From contig NZ_BAAAXG010000026.1 of NCBI RefSeq assembly GCF_039535475.1, forward strand, positions 372,001 to 436,000: 64,000 nt of DNA, in the 5' to 3' direction. The notes under the pieces were generated by a model. That model did not search any database. It worked only from the letters and a program-made list of their open reading frames with translations, and was not told the origin of the DNA. This DNA is from Streptomyces showdoensis. GTDB lineage: Bacteria > Actinomycetota > Actinomycetes > Streptomycetales > Streptomycetaceae. Shown here one piece after another: positions 1-8,559 of the stretch; position 1 is the first letter of the stretch; each line of letters starts with the position of its first letter. A program made the position numbers and the translations under genes.

Positions 1-305
1 AGCCGCGGCGTGCCGCCGCCCTGGGGCTGCCGCAGCGGGGTGCCCTCGGCGCGGTAGTGACCAAGCGCACGTCGCTCGTGTCCGGGCAGCAGGGCGCCGT
101 CCGCCCGCACCACGCGCCACCAGGGCACCGATCCGCCGTACAGCGCCATGATCCGGCCGACCTGGCGCGGGCCGCCCTCCCCCACGTACTCGGCGACGTC
201 CCCGTAGGTCATCACCCGGCCGGGCGGGATCTCCTCGGCGGCCTGAAGGACCCGTTCCGCATAATCGGGCAGCTCGGGCAGCTCCTGGTTCTCCATTCGG
301 CTCAT
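1..305 (-). CDS. MGMT/Ada-fold alkyltransferase-like protein (ATL), 3' end missing
   Basis: The reverse strand encodes the start of a small 6-O-alkylguanine-DNA alkyltransferase fold protein; its C-terminus lies beyond position 1. The visible part has the DNA-binding half (IPPGRVMTYGDVAEYVG, then GPRQVGRIM). At the usual active-site position it reads PWWRVVRADG instead of PCHRVV, so the alkyl-acceptor Cys is replaced by Trp. That is the hallmark of alkyltransferase-like proteins, which bind O6-alkylguanine without repairing it and pass the lesion to nucleotide excision repair. I placed the start at the ATG ending at 305 because GAGG lies 4 bases upstream; an in-frame ATG at 296 is the alternative. 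It is divergent from the flippase gene across a 78-bp gap. The family call is firm; the cellular role is inferred from the family. Confidence 0.85.
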   Translation of the reverse strand, partial: MSRMENQELPELPDYAERVLQAAEEIPPGRVMTYGDVAEYVGEGGPRQVGRIMALYGGSVPWWRVVRADGALLPGHERRALGHYRAEGTPLRQPQGGGTPR

Positions 306-383
306 CCTGCCTCACCGCACCGACAACCCCCTGATGCCTCCGTACGGCCCCGCTTCGTGCCACCATCGTGCGGGCGGTGACTG

Positions 384-3143
384 GTGATACGAGAACAAGA
401 ACAAGCGACGGCAGGGACTGCGGCGACAGCCGCGACGCCGCCGACGGACGATGAGGCGGCCCGGGCCGCCGCGACACGGCATGCAGAGACGGACATGGTG
501 ATGGGGCACGACATCCAGCCTCCGGGGCGGTCTCCCGGCGAGGCGCCGTCCAACCTGCCCGAGCGCGTCTCCGGCGACGAGCCGCTGCTCGCCGCCCGGG
601 TCCACCGCCCCTCGGACCTGATGCGCCTGCTCATCGGCGTCCTCGCCATCGCCGTCGTCCTCGCCATCGCCGCCTTCGCCCACGGCACGACCTCCGGTCT
701 GGAGCAGGACATCAACAAGGGCGCCGGCGGCGCCCCCGACGTCTTCGTCAAGATCGCGGGGCTGGTCTCCTCGATCGCCGTGCTGCTGGTGCCGGTCGCC
801 TTCGCCATCGAGCGGCTGATCAAACGGGACGGGCTGCGGATCGCGGACGGCGTGCTCGCGGCCGTCCTCGCGCACGGCGTCACCCTCGCCACCGACCTGT
901 GGGTGGCCAACGGCGCGCCCGGCACCATCCAGGACGCGCTGACCCAGCCGCAGTCCGGCGGCGGACTCACCGACCCGGTGCACAACTACCTCGCGCCGGT
1001 CATCGCGTACATGACCGCCGTCGGCATGGCCCGCAGGCCGCGCTGGCGGGTGGTGCTGTGGATGGTGCTGCTGCTCGACGCGTTCACCATGCTGGTCGCC
1101 GGGTACACCACCGCCCTGTCGATCATCCTGACGGTGCTGATCGGCTGGACCGTGGCGTACGGCACGCTGTACGCGGTCGGCTCGCCCAACGTCCGGCCGA
1201 CCGGGCAGACGCTCCTCGCGGGCCTGCGCCGGGTCGGCTTCCGGCCGGTGACCGCGCTGCGCGCCGAGGGCGTGCCGGACGCCGCGGACAGCGGGGACCG
1301 GGGCCGCCGCTACATCGTGACCCTGGAGGACGGGCCGCCGCTCGACGTCACGGTCGTCGACCGCGAGCAGCAGGCGCACGGCTTCTTCTACCGGGTCTGG
1401 CGGCGCATCACCCTGCGCACCATCACCACCCGCCGCTCGATCGTCTCGCTGCGCCAGGCCCTGGAACAGGAAGCGCTGCTCGCCTACGCGGCCATCGCCG
1501 CGGGTGCCAACGCGCCGAAGCTGATCGCCACCTCCGAGCTCGGCCCGGACGCGGTGATGCTCGTCTACGAGCACCTCGGCGGCCGGACGCTCGACTCGCT
1601 GGACGACGAGGAGATCACCGACGACCTGGTGCGCAGCGCCTGGCGTCAGGTGAAGGCCCTGCAGTCGCGCCGCATCGCGCACCGCAGGCTGGCCGGCGAC
1701 GCGATTCTGGTGGATCGTTCCGGCAAGGTGATCCTGACGGATCTGCGGGGCGGCGAGATCGCCGCCGGCGACCTGATCCTGCGGATGGACATCGCCCAGC
1801 TGCTCACCACCCTCGGACTGCGGGTGGGCGCCGAGCGGGCGGTCGCCGCGGCCGTCGAGGTGCTCGGCCCCGACGCCATCGCGGACTGTCTGCCGCTGCT
1901 GCAGCCGATCGCGCTGAGCCGCTCCACCCGCGCGGAGCTGCGCCGGCTGGCCCGGGAGCGCTCCGCCCGGGAGCGCGAGGCGGTGCTCGCCGCCTCCGAG
2001 GCCGCCCGGCAGGCCCGCGCGGAGGCCCGCGCCCAGGCGAACCTGGAGACCGACCGGAAGGTGGCCCGCGCGGAGAAGCAGGCCGACAAGAAGGCCGAGA
2101 AGCGGGCGCTCGACGAGGCCCTGGACGAGGCCCGCGAGGAGGACCTGCTCGCCCAGATCCGGCACCAGGTGCTGAAGATCCGGCCGCAGGCCCCGGTGGA
2201 GCCGGTGCGGCTGGAGCGGATCAAGCCGCGCACCCTGGTCAGTCTGATCGCCGGTGCCGTCGCCGCGTACTTCCTGCTCTCGCAGATCGCCCGCACCCCG
2301 CTGTCGACGGTCAGCGAGGCGGACTGGCGCTGGGTCGCGGCGGCCGTGGTGTTCTCGGCGCTCAGCTACGTGGCGGCGGCGATGAGCCTGCTCGGCTTCG
2401 TGCCCGAGCGGGTCGGCTTCTGGCGCACGGTGGTGGCGCAGGTCGCCGGCTCCTTCGTGAAGATCGTCGCCCCGGCGGCGGTCGGCGGGGTCGCCCTGAA
2501 CACCCGCTTCCTGCAGCGCGCGGGCGTGCGGCCGGGCCTCGCGGTCGCGAGCGTCGGCGCCTCGCAGCTGTTCGGGCTCGGGGCGCACATCCTGCTGCTG
2601 CTCTCCTTCGGCTACCTGACCGGTACGGAGAAGTCGCAGTCCTTCACGCCGTCGAGGACCGTCATCGCCGGCCTGCTGACGGTCGCCGTGCTCGTGCTGG
2701 TCGTGACCGCGATCCCGTTCATGCGCAAGTTCGTCTCGACCCGGCTGCGGTCGCTGTTCGCGGGCGTGGTGCCGCGCATGCTGGACGTGCTCCAGCGGCC
2801 CATGAAGCTGGTCACCGGCATCGGCGGCATGCTGCTGCTCACCGGCGCGTTCGTGTTCTGCCTGGACGCCTCGATCCGCGCCTTCGGGCACGGCGACGTG
2901 TCGGTCAGCTACGCGAGCGTCGCGGTCGTCTTCCTCGCGGGCAACGCGCTCGGCTCGGCGGCCCCGACCCCGGGCGGCGTCGGCGCCGTCGAGGGCGCGC
3001 TCACCTTCGGCCTGGTCGCGGTGGGGCTGCCGATCGAGGTCGCCACGCCCGCGGTGCTGCTGTACCGCCTGCTGACGCTGTGGCTGCCGGTGCTGCCGGG
3101 GTGGATCTGCTTCAACTGGCTGAGCAAGCGCGAGGCGCTGTAG
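384..3143 (+). CDS. Lysylphosphatidylglycerol-synthase-like (flippase) membrane protein with an internal pseudokinase domain
   Basis: A 919-residue membrane protein. The order is: a charged N-terminal tail, about five membrane helices (roughly residues 78-260), a soluble kinase-like domain (about 285-500), an Ala/Arg/Glu-rich probable coiled coil (about 515-600), and a C-terminal block of 6-8 helices (about 610-915) with the look of the LPG synthase membrane/UPF0104 family that flips lipids or lipid-linked precursors. The kinase-like part keeps the layout but not the chemistry: the catalytic loop reads HRRLAGDAIL (H433), with Arg for the catalytic Asp and Ala for the metal-binding Asn, and the beta3 Lys position carries Asp (about 326). 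A DFG-like Asp (D453 in DLRGG) remains. It is therefore probably a pseudokinase. The GTG start at 384 has only a weak ribosome site, so a start near codon 38-40 (MVMGHD) is possible. The lipid substrate is unknown. Confidence 0.85.
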   Translation: MIREQEQATAGTAATAATPPTDDEAARAAATRHAETDMVMGHDIQPPGRSPGEAPSNLPERVSGDEPLLAARVHRPSDLMRLLIGVLAIAVVLAIAAFAHGTTSGLEQDINKGAGGAPDVFVKIAGLVSSIAVLLVPVAFAIERLIKRDGLRIADGVLAAVLAHGVTLATDLWVANGAPGTIQDALTQPQSGGGLTDPVHNYLAPVIAYMTAVGMARRPRWRVVLWMVLLLDAFTMLVAGYTTALSIILTVLIGWTVAYGTLYAVGSPNVRPTGQTLLAGLRRVGFRPVTALRAEGVPDAADSGDRGRRYIVTLEDGPPLDVTVVDREQQAHGFFYRVWRRITLRTITTRRSIVSLRQALEQEALLAYAAIAAGANAPKLIATSELGPDAVMLVYEHLGGRTLDSLDDEEITDDLVRSAWRQVKALQSRRIAHRRLAGDAILVDRSGKVILTDLRGGEIAAGDLILRMDIAQLLTTLGLRVGAERAVAAAVEVLGPDAIADCLPLLQPIALSRSTRAELRRLARERSAREREAVLAASEAARQARAEARAQANLETDRKVARAEKQADKKAEKRALDEALDEAREEDLLAQIRHQVLKIRPQAPVEPVRLERIKPRTLVSLIAGAVAAYFLLSQIARTPLSTVSEADWRWVAAAVVFSALSYVAAAMSLLGFVPERVGFWRTVVAQVAGSFVKIVAPAAVGGVALNTRFLQRAGVRPGLAVASVGASQLFGLGAHILLLLSFGYLTGTEKSQSFTPSRTVIAGLLTVAVLVLVVTAIPFMRKFVSTRLRSLFAGVVPRMLDVLQRPMKLVTGIGGMLLLTGAFVFCLDASIRAFGHGDVSVSYASVAVVFLAGNALGSAAPTPGGVGAVEGALTFGLVAVGLPIEVATPAVLLYRLLTLWLPVLPGWICFNWLSKREAL

Positions 3144-3153
3144 TTCCGGGCGG

Positions 3154-3197
3154 TGCCGTGTCGACCGGGCCGGGCTCGCGGCGTGATCGACACGGCA
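3154..3197 (+). terminator. Hairpin terminator after the flippase gene
   Basis: Perfect 11-bp inverted repeat (TGCCGTGTCGA at 3154-3164, complement at 3187-3197) with a 22-base loop, 10 bases after the stop codon. There is no U-tract, as is common in Streptomyces. Confidence 0.6.
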
Positions 3198-3287
3198 TCC
3201 CCGGCCGTGCGGGGTGGCGCCCGGCGGGGACCACCCGCATGGCCCACCTCCCGCGCGGGGGGTGGGCGGGCGGCCCACGATGGGGGC

Positions 3288-4865
3288 ATGCCGATCTCCG
3301 CAGCCCAGCGTGCCGCCCTGCTCACCGCGTCCGCCGTGCTCCTCGCCGCCGGGTGCTCGGACGGCGGAGACTCCTCGGGCACCGCGACCCCCTCGACCGG
3401 CGGACCCTCGGGACTCGACCGGCTCGCCACGCAGAAGCTGGACTGGTCCGTGTGCCTGCCGCCGTCGCCGGCCGAGGGCGGCGGGCCCGCGCCGTCGCCG
3501 CTGCCGGACGGCGCCCGGTGGGAGTGCTCGTTCATGACCGCGCCCCTCGACTACGCCAAGCCCGACGGCGACACCGTGGACCTCGCGCTGATCCGGGCCA
3601 AGGCGCGGGACCAGGGGCGGCGGATCGGTTCGCTGGTGTTCAACTTCGGCGGGCCCGGCGGCTCCGGCATCACCGGACTGCCCAGTTTCGCCACCGACTT
3701 CGAGTCCCTGCGCTCCCGCTACGACCTGGTCTCCTTCGACCCGCGCGGGGTCGGCCGCAGCGAGCCGGTCCAGTGCCTCGGCGACAAGGAGCTCGACGCC
3801 TACTACGCCCTCGACTTCACCCCCGACGACGCGGCCGAGGAGCGCACGCTGTCCGACGCCCAGAAGAGGTACGCCGCCGGCTGCGAGGCGGACGCCGGCC
3901 GCGAACTCCCCTACGTCGGCACCGAGAACGCCGCCCGGGACATGGACCTGATGCGGCGGGTCCTGGGCGACGACCGGCTGCACTACTTCGGCATCTCGTA
4001 CGGCACCGAGCTCGGCGGCGTCTACGCGCACCTCTTCCCGAAGAACGTCGGGCGCGCCGTGTTCGACGCCGTCGTCGACCCGGCCGCCGGAGTGGAGGAG
4101 GGCGCGCTCGGGCAGGCCAAGGGCTTCCAGCTGGCGCTCGACAACTTCGCCCAGGACTGCGTGGCGCGCGGGGACGCGTGCGTGCTGCCCGGCGCGAGCG
4201 TCGCCGGGATCGAGGGGTTCATCCTCGACCTGCTGGAGCGGCTCGACAAGAAGCCGATCCCGGGCATCGGCGACCGGATGCTCACCCAGACCCAGGCCAC
4301 CAACGGCATCGCGCAGTCCCTGTACTCGAAGGAGTTCTGGCCCTATCTGGAGCAGGGGCTCGACGAGGCCGACGGCGGCAACGGCGCCCTGCTGCTCGCC
4401 CTGTCCGACTCCATGAACGGGCGCAACCAGACCGGCAGTTACAGCAACATCCAGGCCGCCAACGCCGCCATCAACTGCGTGGACTTCAAGCAGCGCTACA
4501 CGCTCGGCCAGGCCAGGGAGCGCGTCCCCGAGTTCCGCCGGGCCTCCGCCGTCTTCGGCGACTTCATGGCCTGGGGGCTCTCCAGCTGCGCCCAGTGGCC
4601 GGTGCCCGGCTCCTGGGACCACCCGGACGTCTCCGCCGCCGGCTCCGCCCCGATCCTGGTCATCGGCAACACCGGCGACCCGGCCACCCCGTACGCGGGC
4701 GCCCGCTCGATGGTGGACGCCCTCGGCCCGGGCGTCGGCGTGGAGCTGACGTACAAGGGGCAGGGCCACGGCGCCTACGGCAGCGGCGACACGTGCGTCA
4801 AGGGCGCCACCGACGCGTACCTCCTGGACGGCAAGGTGCCGGCCTCCGGGACCGTGTGCCCGTAG
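3288..4865 (+). CDS. Secreted tripeptidyl aminopeptidase-like lipoprotein (S33 alpha/beta hydrolase, SlpD/SlpE type)
   Basis: A 525-residue exported alpha/beta hydrolase of the Streptomyces Tap/SlpD/SlpE group, which removes N-terminal peptides from extracellular substrates. The N-terminus is a lipoprotein signal with lipobox LLAAGC, so it should be anchored to the outer face of the membrane. The catalytic set is intact: nucleophile S237 in GISYGTELGG, Asp464 in GNTGDPATPY and His494 in GQGHGAYG. An oxyanion-hole motif FNFGGPGGSG sits earlier. I chose the ATG at 3288 because it gives a clean signal peptide; longer in-frame starts add a basic, non-signal-like extension. A -10-like CACGAT lies 6 bases before the ATG, so the mRNA may be leaderless. 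The next gene is a paralogue in tandem. Confidence 0.9.
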   Translation: MPISAAQRAALLTASAVLLAAGCSDGGDSSGTATPSTGGPSGLDRLATQKLDWSVCLPPSPAEGGGPAPSPLPDGARWECSFMTAPLDYAKPDGDTVDLALIRAKARDQGRRIGSLVFNFGGPGGSGITGLPSFATDFESLRSRYDLVSFDPRGVGRSEPVQCLGDKELDAYYALDFTPDDAAEERTLSDAQKRYAAGCEADAGRELPYVGTENAARDMDLMRRVLGDDRLHYFGISYGTELGGVYAHLFPKNVGRAVFDAVVDPAAGVEEGALGQAKGFQLALDNFAQDCVARGDACVLPGASVAGIEGFILDLLERLDKKPIPGIGDRMLTQTQATNGIAQSLYSKEFWPYLEQGLDEADGGNGALLLALSDSMNGRNQTGSYSNIQAANAAINCVDFKQRYTLGQARERVPEFRRASAVFGDFMAWGLSSCAQWPVPGSWDHPDVSAAGSAPILVIGNTGDPATPYAGARSMVDALGPGVGVELTYKGQGHGAYGSGDTCVKGATDAYLLDGKVPASGTVCP

Positions 4866-4919
4866 CCGCGGGCCCGCCGCCTACGATGGCGGTCCGGTAC
4901 GGATCACGGGGGGTCGCAC

Positions 4920-6494
4920 ATGTCGGACGCGGGCAAACGCAAGGGCTTCACGGGCGCGGCGCTCGCACTCGTGGGGATCCTCGCGGCCGGGTGCACGAGC
5001 CCCGGCGGCAGCACCGGCCCCGGCGGCAGCGGGGCACCGGACCGTTCGGCCTCCGCCGCTCCCCCGGCGACCGGCGACGGCAAGCCGTCCGGCGGGCTGC
5101 CCGCCTCGCTCACCGGGCAGCGCCCCGACTGGAAGCGCTGCGCCGCCCCCGAGGGCGGCGAGGCGCCCGGCTCCGCCTGGCGGTGCGCGGACGTCCGGGT
5201 GCCGCTCGACTACGACAAGCCGGACGGCGAGACCATCCCGGTCGCGCTGATCCGCAGGGAGGCCGGGGACAAGGACCGGCGGCTCGGGTCGCTGCTCTTC
5301 AACTTCGGCGGCCCCGGGGCCTCGGGCGTCGACATCCTGCCCCGGGCGGCGAGCGGGTACGGCAGCCTCGGCCGCCGCTACGACCTGGTCGGCTTCGACC
5401 CGCGCGGGGTCCGGCGCAGCGCCGGCGTGGTCTGCCGGGACGACGCGGAACAGGACGCCGCCGAGCGCACGGTGGACGCGACCCCGGACACGGCCGCCGA
5501 GGAGAAGCGCTTCCTCGACGACGCCACCGCCTTCGGCGCCGGCTGCGCCCGCCGCTCCGGCAAGCTCCTCCCGCACACCACGACCGCCGACACGGCCCGC
5601 GACCTCGACCTGGTCCGCCAGGTCCTCGGCGACACCCGGCTGCACTACTTCGGCATGTCCTACGGGACGCAGCTCGGCGCCGCGTACGCGCACCTCTTCC
5701 CGAAGAACGTGGGGCGGTTCGTCCTGGACGCGGTCGTCGACCCGACCGCCGACAGCGTCGGGCACGCCCGCAACCAGACGATCGGCTTCCAGCGGGCCCT
5801 CGACAACTACCTGCGCTCCACCGGGCAGGACCCGAAGGCGGGCACGGAGCGGATCGTGCGGCTGCTGACGCGGCTCGACCGCGAGCCGCTGCCCGTCGGC
5901 GACCGGAAGCTGACCCAGTCGCTGGCGCTGACCGGCGTGGTCATGCCGCTCTACTCGCAGCAGAGCTGGCCGCTGCTCACCACCGCGCTGTCCAAGGCGG
6001 AGGGCGGCGACGGCAAGGACCTGCTGCGGCTCGCCGACTGGTACGACGACCGGGACGAGTCCGGCCACTACTCCACCCAGTCCCACTCCCAGCGGGCGAT
6101 CTCCTGCGCCGACTCGGCCGAGCGGCCCACGGCCGCCCAGGCCCGTGCGCTGCTGCCCGAGTTCCGCCGGATCTCCCCCGTCTTCGGCGAGTTCCTGGCC
6201 TGGGACACGGCCGGCTGGTGCGCGAACTGGCCGGTGAAGGGCGCCGACACGACCCTGGACGTGAGCGCGCCCGGCGCCGCCCCGGTCCTGGTCGTCGGCA
6301 CCACGGGCGACCCGGCCACCCCGTACGAGGGGGCCGAGCGGATGGCGAAGGCGCTGGGCCGCGGGGTCGGCGTGCTGGTCAGCAACAAGGGCGAGGGGCA
6401 CGGGGCGTACGGCTCCTCGGCGTGCGTGACGCGGACGGTCGACGCGTACTTCCTGGACGGCAAGGTGCCGGCGTACGGCACGGAGTGCTCCTGA
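4920..6494 (+). CDS. Second secreted tripeptidyl aminopeptidase-like lipoprotein (paralogue in tandem)
   Basis: A 524-residue paralogue of the preceding gene, 54 bp downstream. It has the same plan: signal peptide with lipobox ILAAGC, FNFGGPGASG oxyanion motif, nucleophile S247 in GMSYGTQLGA, D464 in GTTGDPATPY and H494 in GEGHGAYG. The acid and base residues fall at identical positions in the two proteins, which argues for a recent duplication. The ATG at 4920 follows a GGGGGG ribosome site. A separate -10-like TACGAT at 4882-4887 suggests it also has its own promoter. Role: cleavage of tri/tetrapeptides from secreted proteins at the cell surface, inferred from the family. The gene ends just before a strong bidirectional hairpin. 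Confidence 0.9.
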   Translation: MSDAGKRKGFTGAALALVGILAAGCTSPGGSTGPGGSGAPDRSASAAPPATGDGKPSGGLPASLTGQRPDWKRCAAPEGGEAPGSAWRCADVRVPLDYDKPDGETIPVALIRREAGDKDRRLGSLLFNFGGPGASGVDILPRAASGYGSLGRRYDLVGFDPRGVRRSAGVVCRDDAEQDAAERTVDATPDTAAEEKRFLDDATAFGAGCARRSGKLLPHTTTADTARDLDLVRQVLGDTRLHYFGMSYGTQLGAAYAHLFPKNVGRFVLDAVVDPTADSVGHARNQTIGFQRALDNYLRSTGQDPKAGTERIVRLLTRLDREPLPVGDRKLTQSLALTGVVMPLYSQQSWPLLTTALSKAEGGDGKDLLRLADWYDDRDESGHYSTQSHSQRAISCADSAERPTAAQARALLPEFRRISPVFGEFLAWDTAGWCANWPVKGADTTLDVSAPGAAPVLVVGTTGDPATPYEGAERMAKALGRGVGVLVSNKGEGHGAYGSSACVTRTVDAYFLDGKVPAYGTECS

Positions 6495-6510
6495 CGGGCT
6501 GACGGCACGC

Positions 6511-6548
6511 GGAAGGGCCCGGACCTCGTGCGAGGTCCGGGCCCTTCC
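6511..6548. terminator. Bidirectional intrinsic terminator
   Basis: Perfect 18-bp stem (arms 6511-6528 and 6531-6548) with a minimal loop, between convergent stops at 6494 and 6557. It can end both the peptidase transcript and the moeZ transcript. Confidence 0.85.
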
Positions 6549-6556
6549 GGGTGGTC

Positions 6557-7735
6557 CTAGTAGACCGGCTTCTCGGGCTCGATCTGGTTGACCCAGCCGA
6601 TCACGCCGCCGCCGACGTGCACGGCGTCCGCGAAGCCCGCGGCCTTGAGCACGGCGAGGACTTCCGCACTGCGGACACCCGTCTTGCAGTGCAGGACGAT
6701 CCGCTTGTCCTGCGGGAGGTCCTGGAGGGCGGTGCCCATCAGGAACTCGTTCTTCGGGATCAGGCGCGCACCGGGGATCGAGACGATCTCGTACTCGTTC
6801 GGCTCGCGGACGTCGATGATGTCGATGTTCTCGCCGTCGTCGATCCACTCCTTGAGCTGCTTGGGAGTGATCGTGGAGCCGAGCGCCGCCTCCTGGGCCT
6901 CCTCGGACACGACGCCGCAGAAGGCCTCGTAGTCGATGAGCTCGGTGACGGTCGGGTTCTCGCCGCAGACCGCGCAGTTCGGGTCCTTGCGGACCTTCAC
7001 CTGGCGGTACTGCATCTCCAGGGCGTCGTAGATCATCAGGCGGCCGACCAGCGGGTCGCCGACGCCGGCCAGGACCTTGATGGCCTCGGTGACCTGGATG
7101 GAGCCGATGGACGCGCAGAGCACGCCCAGGACGCCGCCCTCGGCGCAGGAGGGGACCATGCCCGGCGGCGGGGGCTCCGGGTAGAGGCAGCGGTAGCAGG
7201 GGCCGTACTCGGACCAGAAGACCGAGGCCTGGCCGTCGAAGCGGTAGATCGAGCCCCACACGTACGGCTTGTTGAGCAGCACGCACGCGTCGTTGACCAG
7301 GTACCGGGTCGCGAAGTTGTCGGTGCCGTCGACGATCAGGTCGTACTGGCTGAAGATGTCCATCACGTTCTCGGCTTCGAGCCGCTCTTCGTGGAGGATC
7401 ACGTTCACGTACGGGTTGATGCCGAGGACCGAGTCCTTCGCGGAGGCCGCCTTGGACCGGCCGATGTCCGCCTGGCTGTGGATGATCTGGCGCTGCAGGT
7501 TCGACTCGTCGACCTCGTCGAACTCCACGATGCCGAGCGTGCCGACACCGGCCGCGGCCAGGTACATGAGGGCGGGCGAGCCGAGGCCGCCCGCGCCCAC
7601 ACAGAGCACCTTCGCGTTCTTGAGCCGCTTCTGCCCGTCCATCCCGACGTCCGGGATGATCAGGTGGCGGGAGTACCTGCGGACCTCGTCAACGGTGAGC
7701 TCGGCAGCCGGCTCGACCAGGGGTGGCAGCGACAC
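6557..7735 (-). CDS. moeZ: Adenylyltransferase/sulfurtransferase MoeZ
   Basis: A 392-residue two-domain protein. Residues 1-270 form the E1-like ThiF/MoeB domain that adenylates the C-terminal Gly of sulfur-carrier proteins (MoaD, ThiS, CysO): nucleotide loop GAGGLG at 47-52, SNLQRQ Arg motif, zinc pairs CYRC and CAVC. Residues about 290-392 are a rhodanese domain with active Cys350 in HCKTGVRSAE, which supplies the sulfur. The product feeds molybdopterin and other sulfur-transfer pathways in the cytoplasm. The GTG start at 7735 follows GAGG by 6 bases. In mycobacteria the next upstream gene on this strand encodes a DUF3152 protease; here two operons (7.8-18.6 kb) intervene. The family call is very secure. 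Confidence 0.95.
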   Translation of the reverse strand: MSLPPLVEPAAELTVDEVRRYSRHLIIPDVGMDGQKRLKNAKVLCVGAGGLGSPALMYLAAAGVGTLGIVEFDEVDESNLQRQIIHSQADIGRSKAASAKDSVLGINPYVNVILHEERLEAENVMDIFSQYDLIVDGTDNFATRYLVNDACVLLNKPYVWGSIYRFDGQASVFWSEYGPCYRCLYPEPPPPGMVPSCAEGGVLGVLCASIGSIQVTEAIKVLAGVGDPLVGRLMIYDALEMQYRQVKVRKDPNCAVCGENPTVTELIDYEAFCGVVSEEAQEAALGSTITPKQLKEWIDDGENIDIIDVREPNEYEIVSIPGARLIPKNEFLMGTALQDLPQDKRIVLHCKTGVRSAEVLAVLKAAGFADAVHVGGGVIGWVNQIEPEKPVY

Positions 7736-7806
7736 GGAGACCTCATCAATACTCTGGTCGGTATTTCACTACGGTGGTTCTGTCGACAACACTGCCACGG
7801 CCCTTC

Positions 7807-8559
7807 TCATTCCGAGACACCCCGTCCGATACGCGAGACGATTTCGTCCCAGTAGCCGGGCAGCGTGTGGAATTGGTCGCTTTGTCCCGGCAGTCCGCGG
7901 CGGTCGGTGAAGAAGACCGTCGCCGCCCCCTGCCAGCGGGCGATCCGCAGCGCCTCCTCCAGATGGGTGCGGGGCACCCCGTGGACCAGGTGGACGAACT
8001 TCCCCGCCGGGTGGTCGGCCGTCCACTCCGCCACCTGCGACCAGCGGTAGTCCGCCCAGGCCCCGGAGAAGGTGACCAGCTGGTCGGCCACCTCCGCGTA
8101 GCCGGGGTACGGGTGGGTTCCGTGGCCCAGCACGAGATGGGCCGCCCGGTCGCCGCGCTCCCCGTCGAGGAGCGCCTCCAGCGTCGCCGAGATCCGCCGC
8201 ACCGCCGGCAGGTCGGCCCGGTCGGCGGGGGCCCGGTCCAGGTAGAAGCCGTCCGCCTTGTACCAGTCGAGGAAGCGCTGGGCGTCCGAGACGACCTCGC
8301 CGAACGGGCGCGAGCCGTGCCGCAGGTCGATGTGGCCGAGCACCCGGACGCCCGCGTTGCGCAGCTTCCCGGCGGCCTCAAGACAGTGCGGGTCGGGCCG
8401 GGCGCCGGGCCCCTCGGCGACGTTCAGGACGGCCCAGTGGACGGGGGTGCCGGGGCGGGTGAGCTCGGCCCACTCGACGGGGGCGAGCAGCGGGTGGGCG
8501 TAGCCGGGGACGCCCACGCCCATCGCCAGGGCCGTGCCGGTGGCGGCTAGATGCGGCAT
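7807..8559 (-). CDS. Spherulin-4 / GH135-like glycoside hydrolase family protein
   Basis: A 250-residue TIM-barrel protein of the spherulation-specific family 4 (PF12138), whose fungal member Sph3 (GH135) cleaves galactosaminogalactan. Visible strands are GVGVPGYAHPLL at the N-terminus, VLGHIDLRHG, and DGFYLDRAPAD where the family carries its catalytic acid; here Asp is followed by Arg rather than the acidic partner I recall from Sph3. There is no signal peptide, so it should be cytoplasmic unless the start is wrong. The start overlaps the epimerase stop by 13 bp, so the two are translationally coupled, and this is the last gene of the glycosyltransferase operon. It may trim or sense the polysaccharide or a lipid-linked precursor. 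Whether it is catalytic is uncertain. Confidence 0.8.
   Translation of the reverse strand: MPHLAATGTALAMGVGVPGYAHPLLAPVEWAELTRPGTPVHWAVLNVAEGPGARPDPHCLEAAGKLRNAGVRVLGHIDLRHGSRPFGEVVSDAQRFLDWYKADGFYLDRAPADRADLPAVRRISATLEALLDGERGDRAAHLVLGHGTHPYPGYAEVADQLVTFSGAWADYRWSQVAEWTADHPAGKFVHLVHGVPRTHLEEALRIARWQGAATVFFTDRRGLPGQSDQFHTLPGYWDEIVSRIGRGVSE

Noticed and set aside
57..380. 107-codon plus-strand frame opposite the ATL gene
   Set aside because: Complement of a clearly recognised alkyltransferase-like coding sequence.
312..4769. Very long minus-strand open frame (1485 codons)
   Set aside because: Antisense shadow of the flippase and peptidase genes; open only because of high GC, with the GC-rich codon position misplaced and no recognisable domain.
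899..6502. Very long plus-strand open frame (1867 codons)
   Set aside because: Shifted-frame shadow of the same three genes; Arg/Gly/Pro-rich translation typical of the wrong frame.
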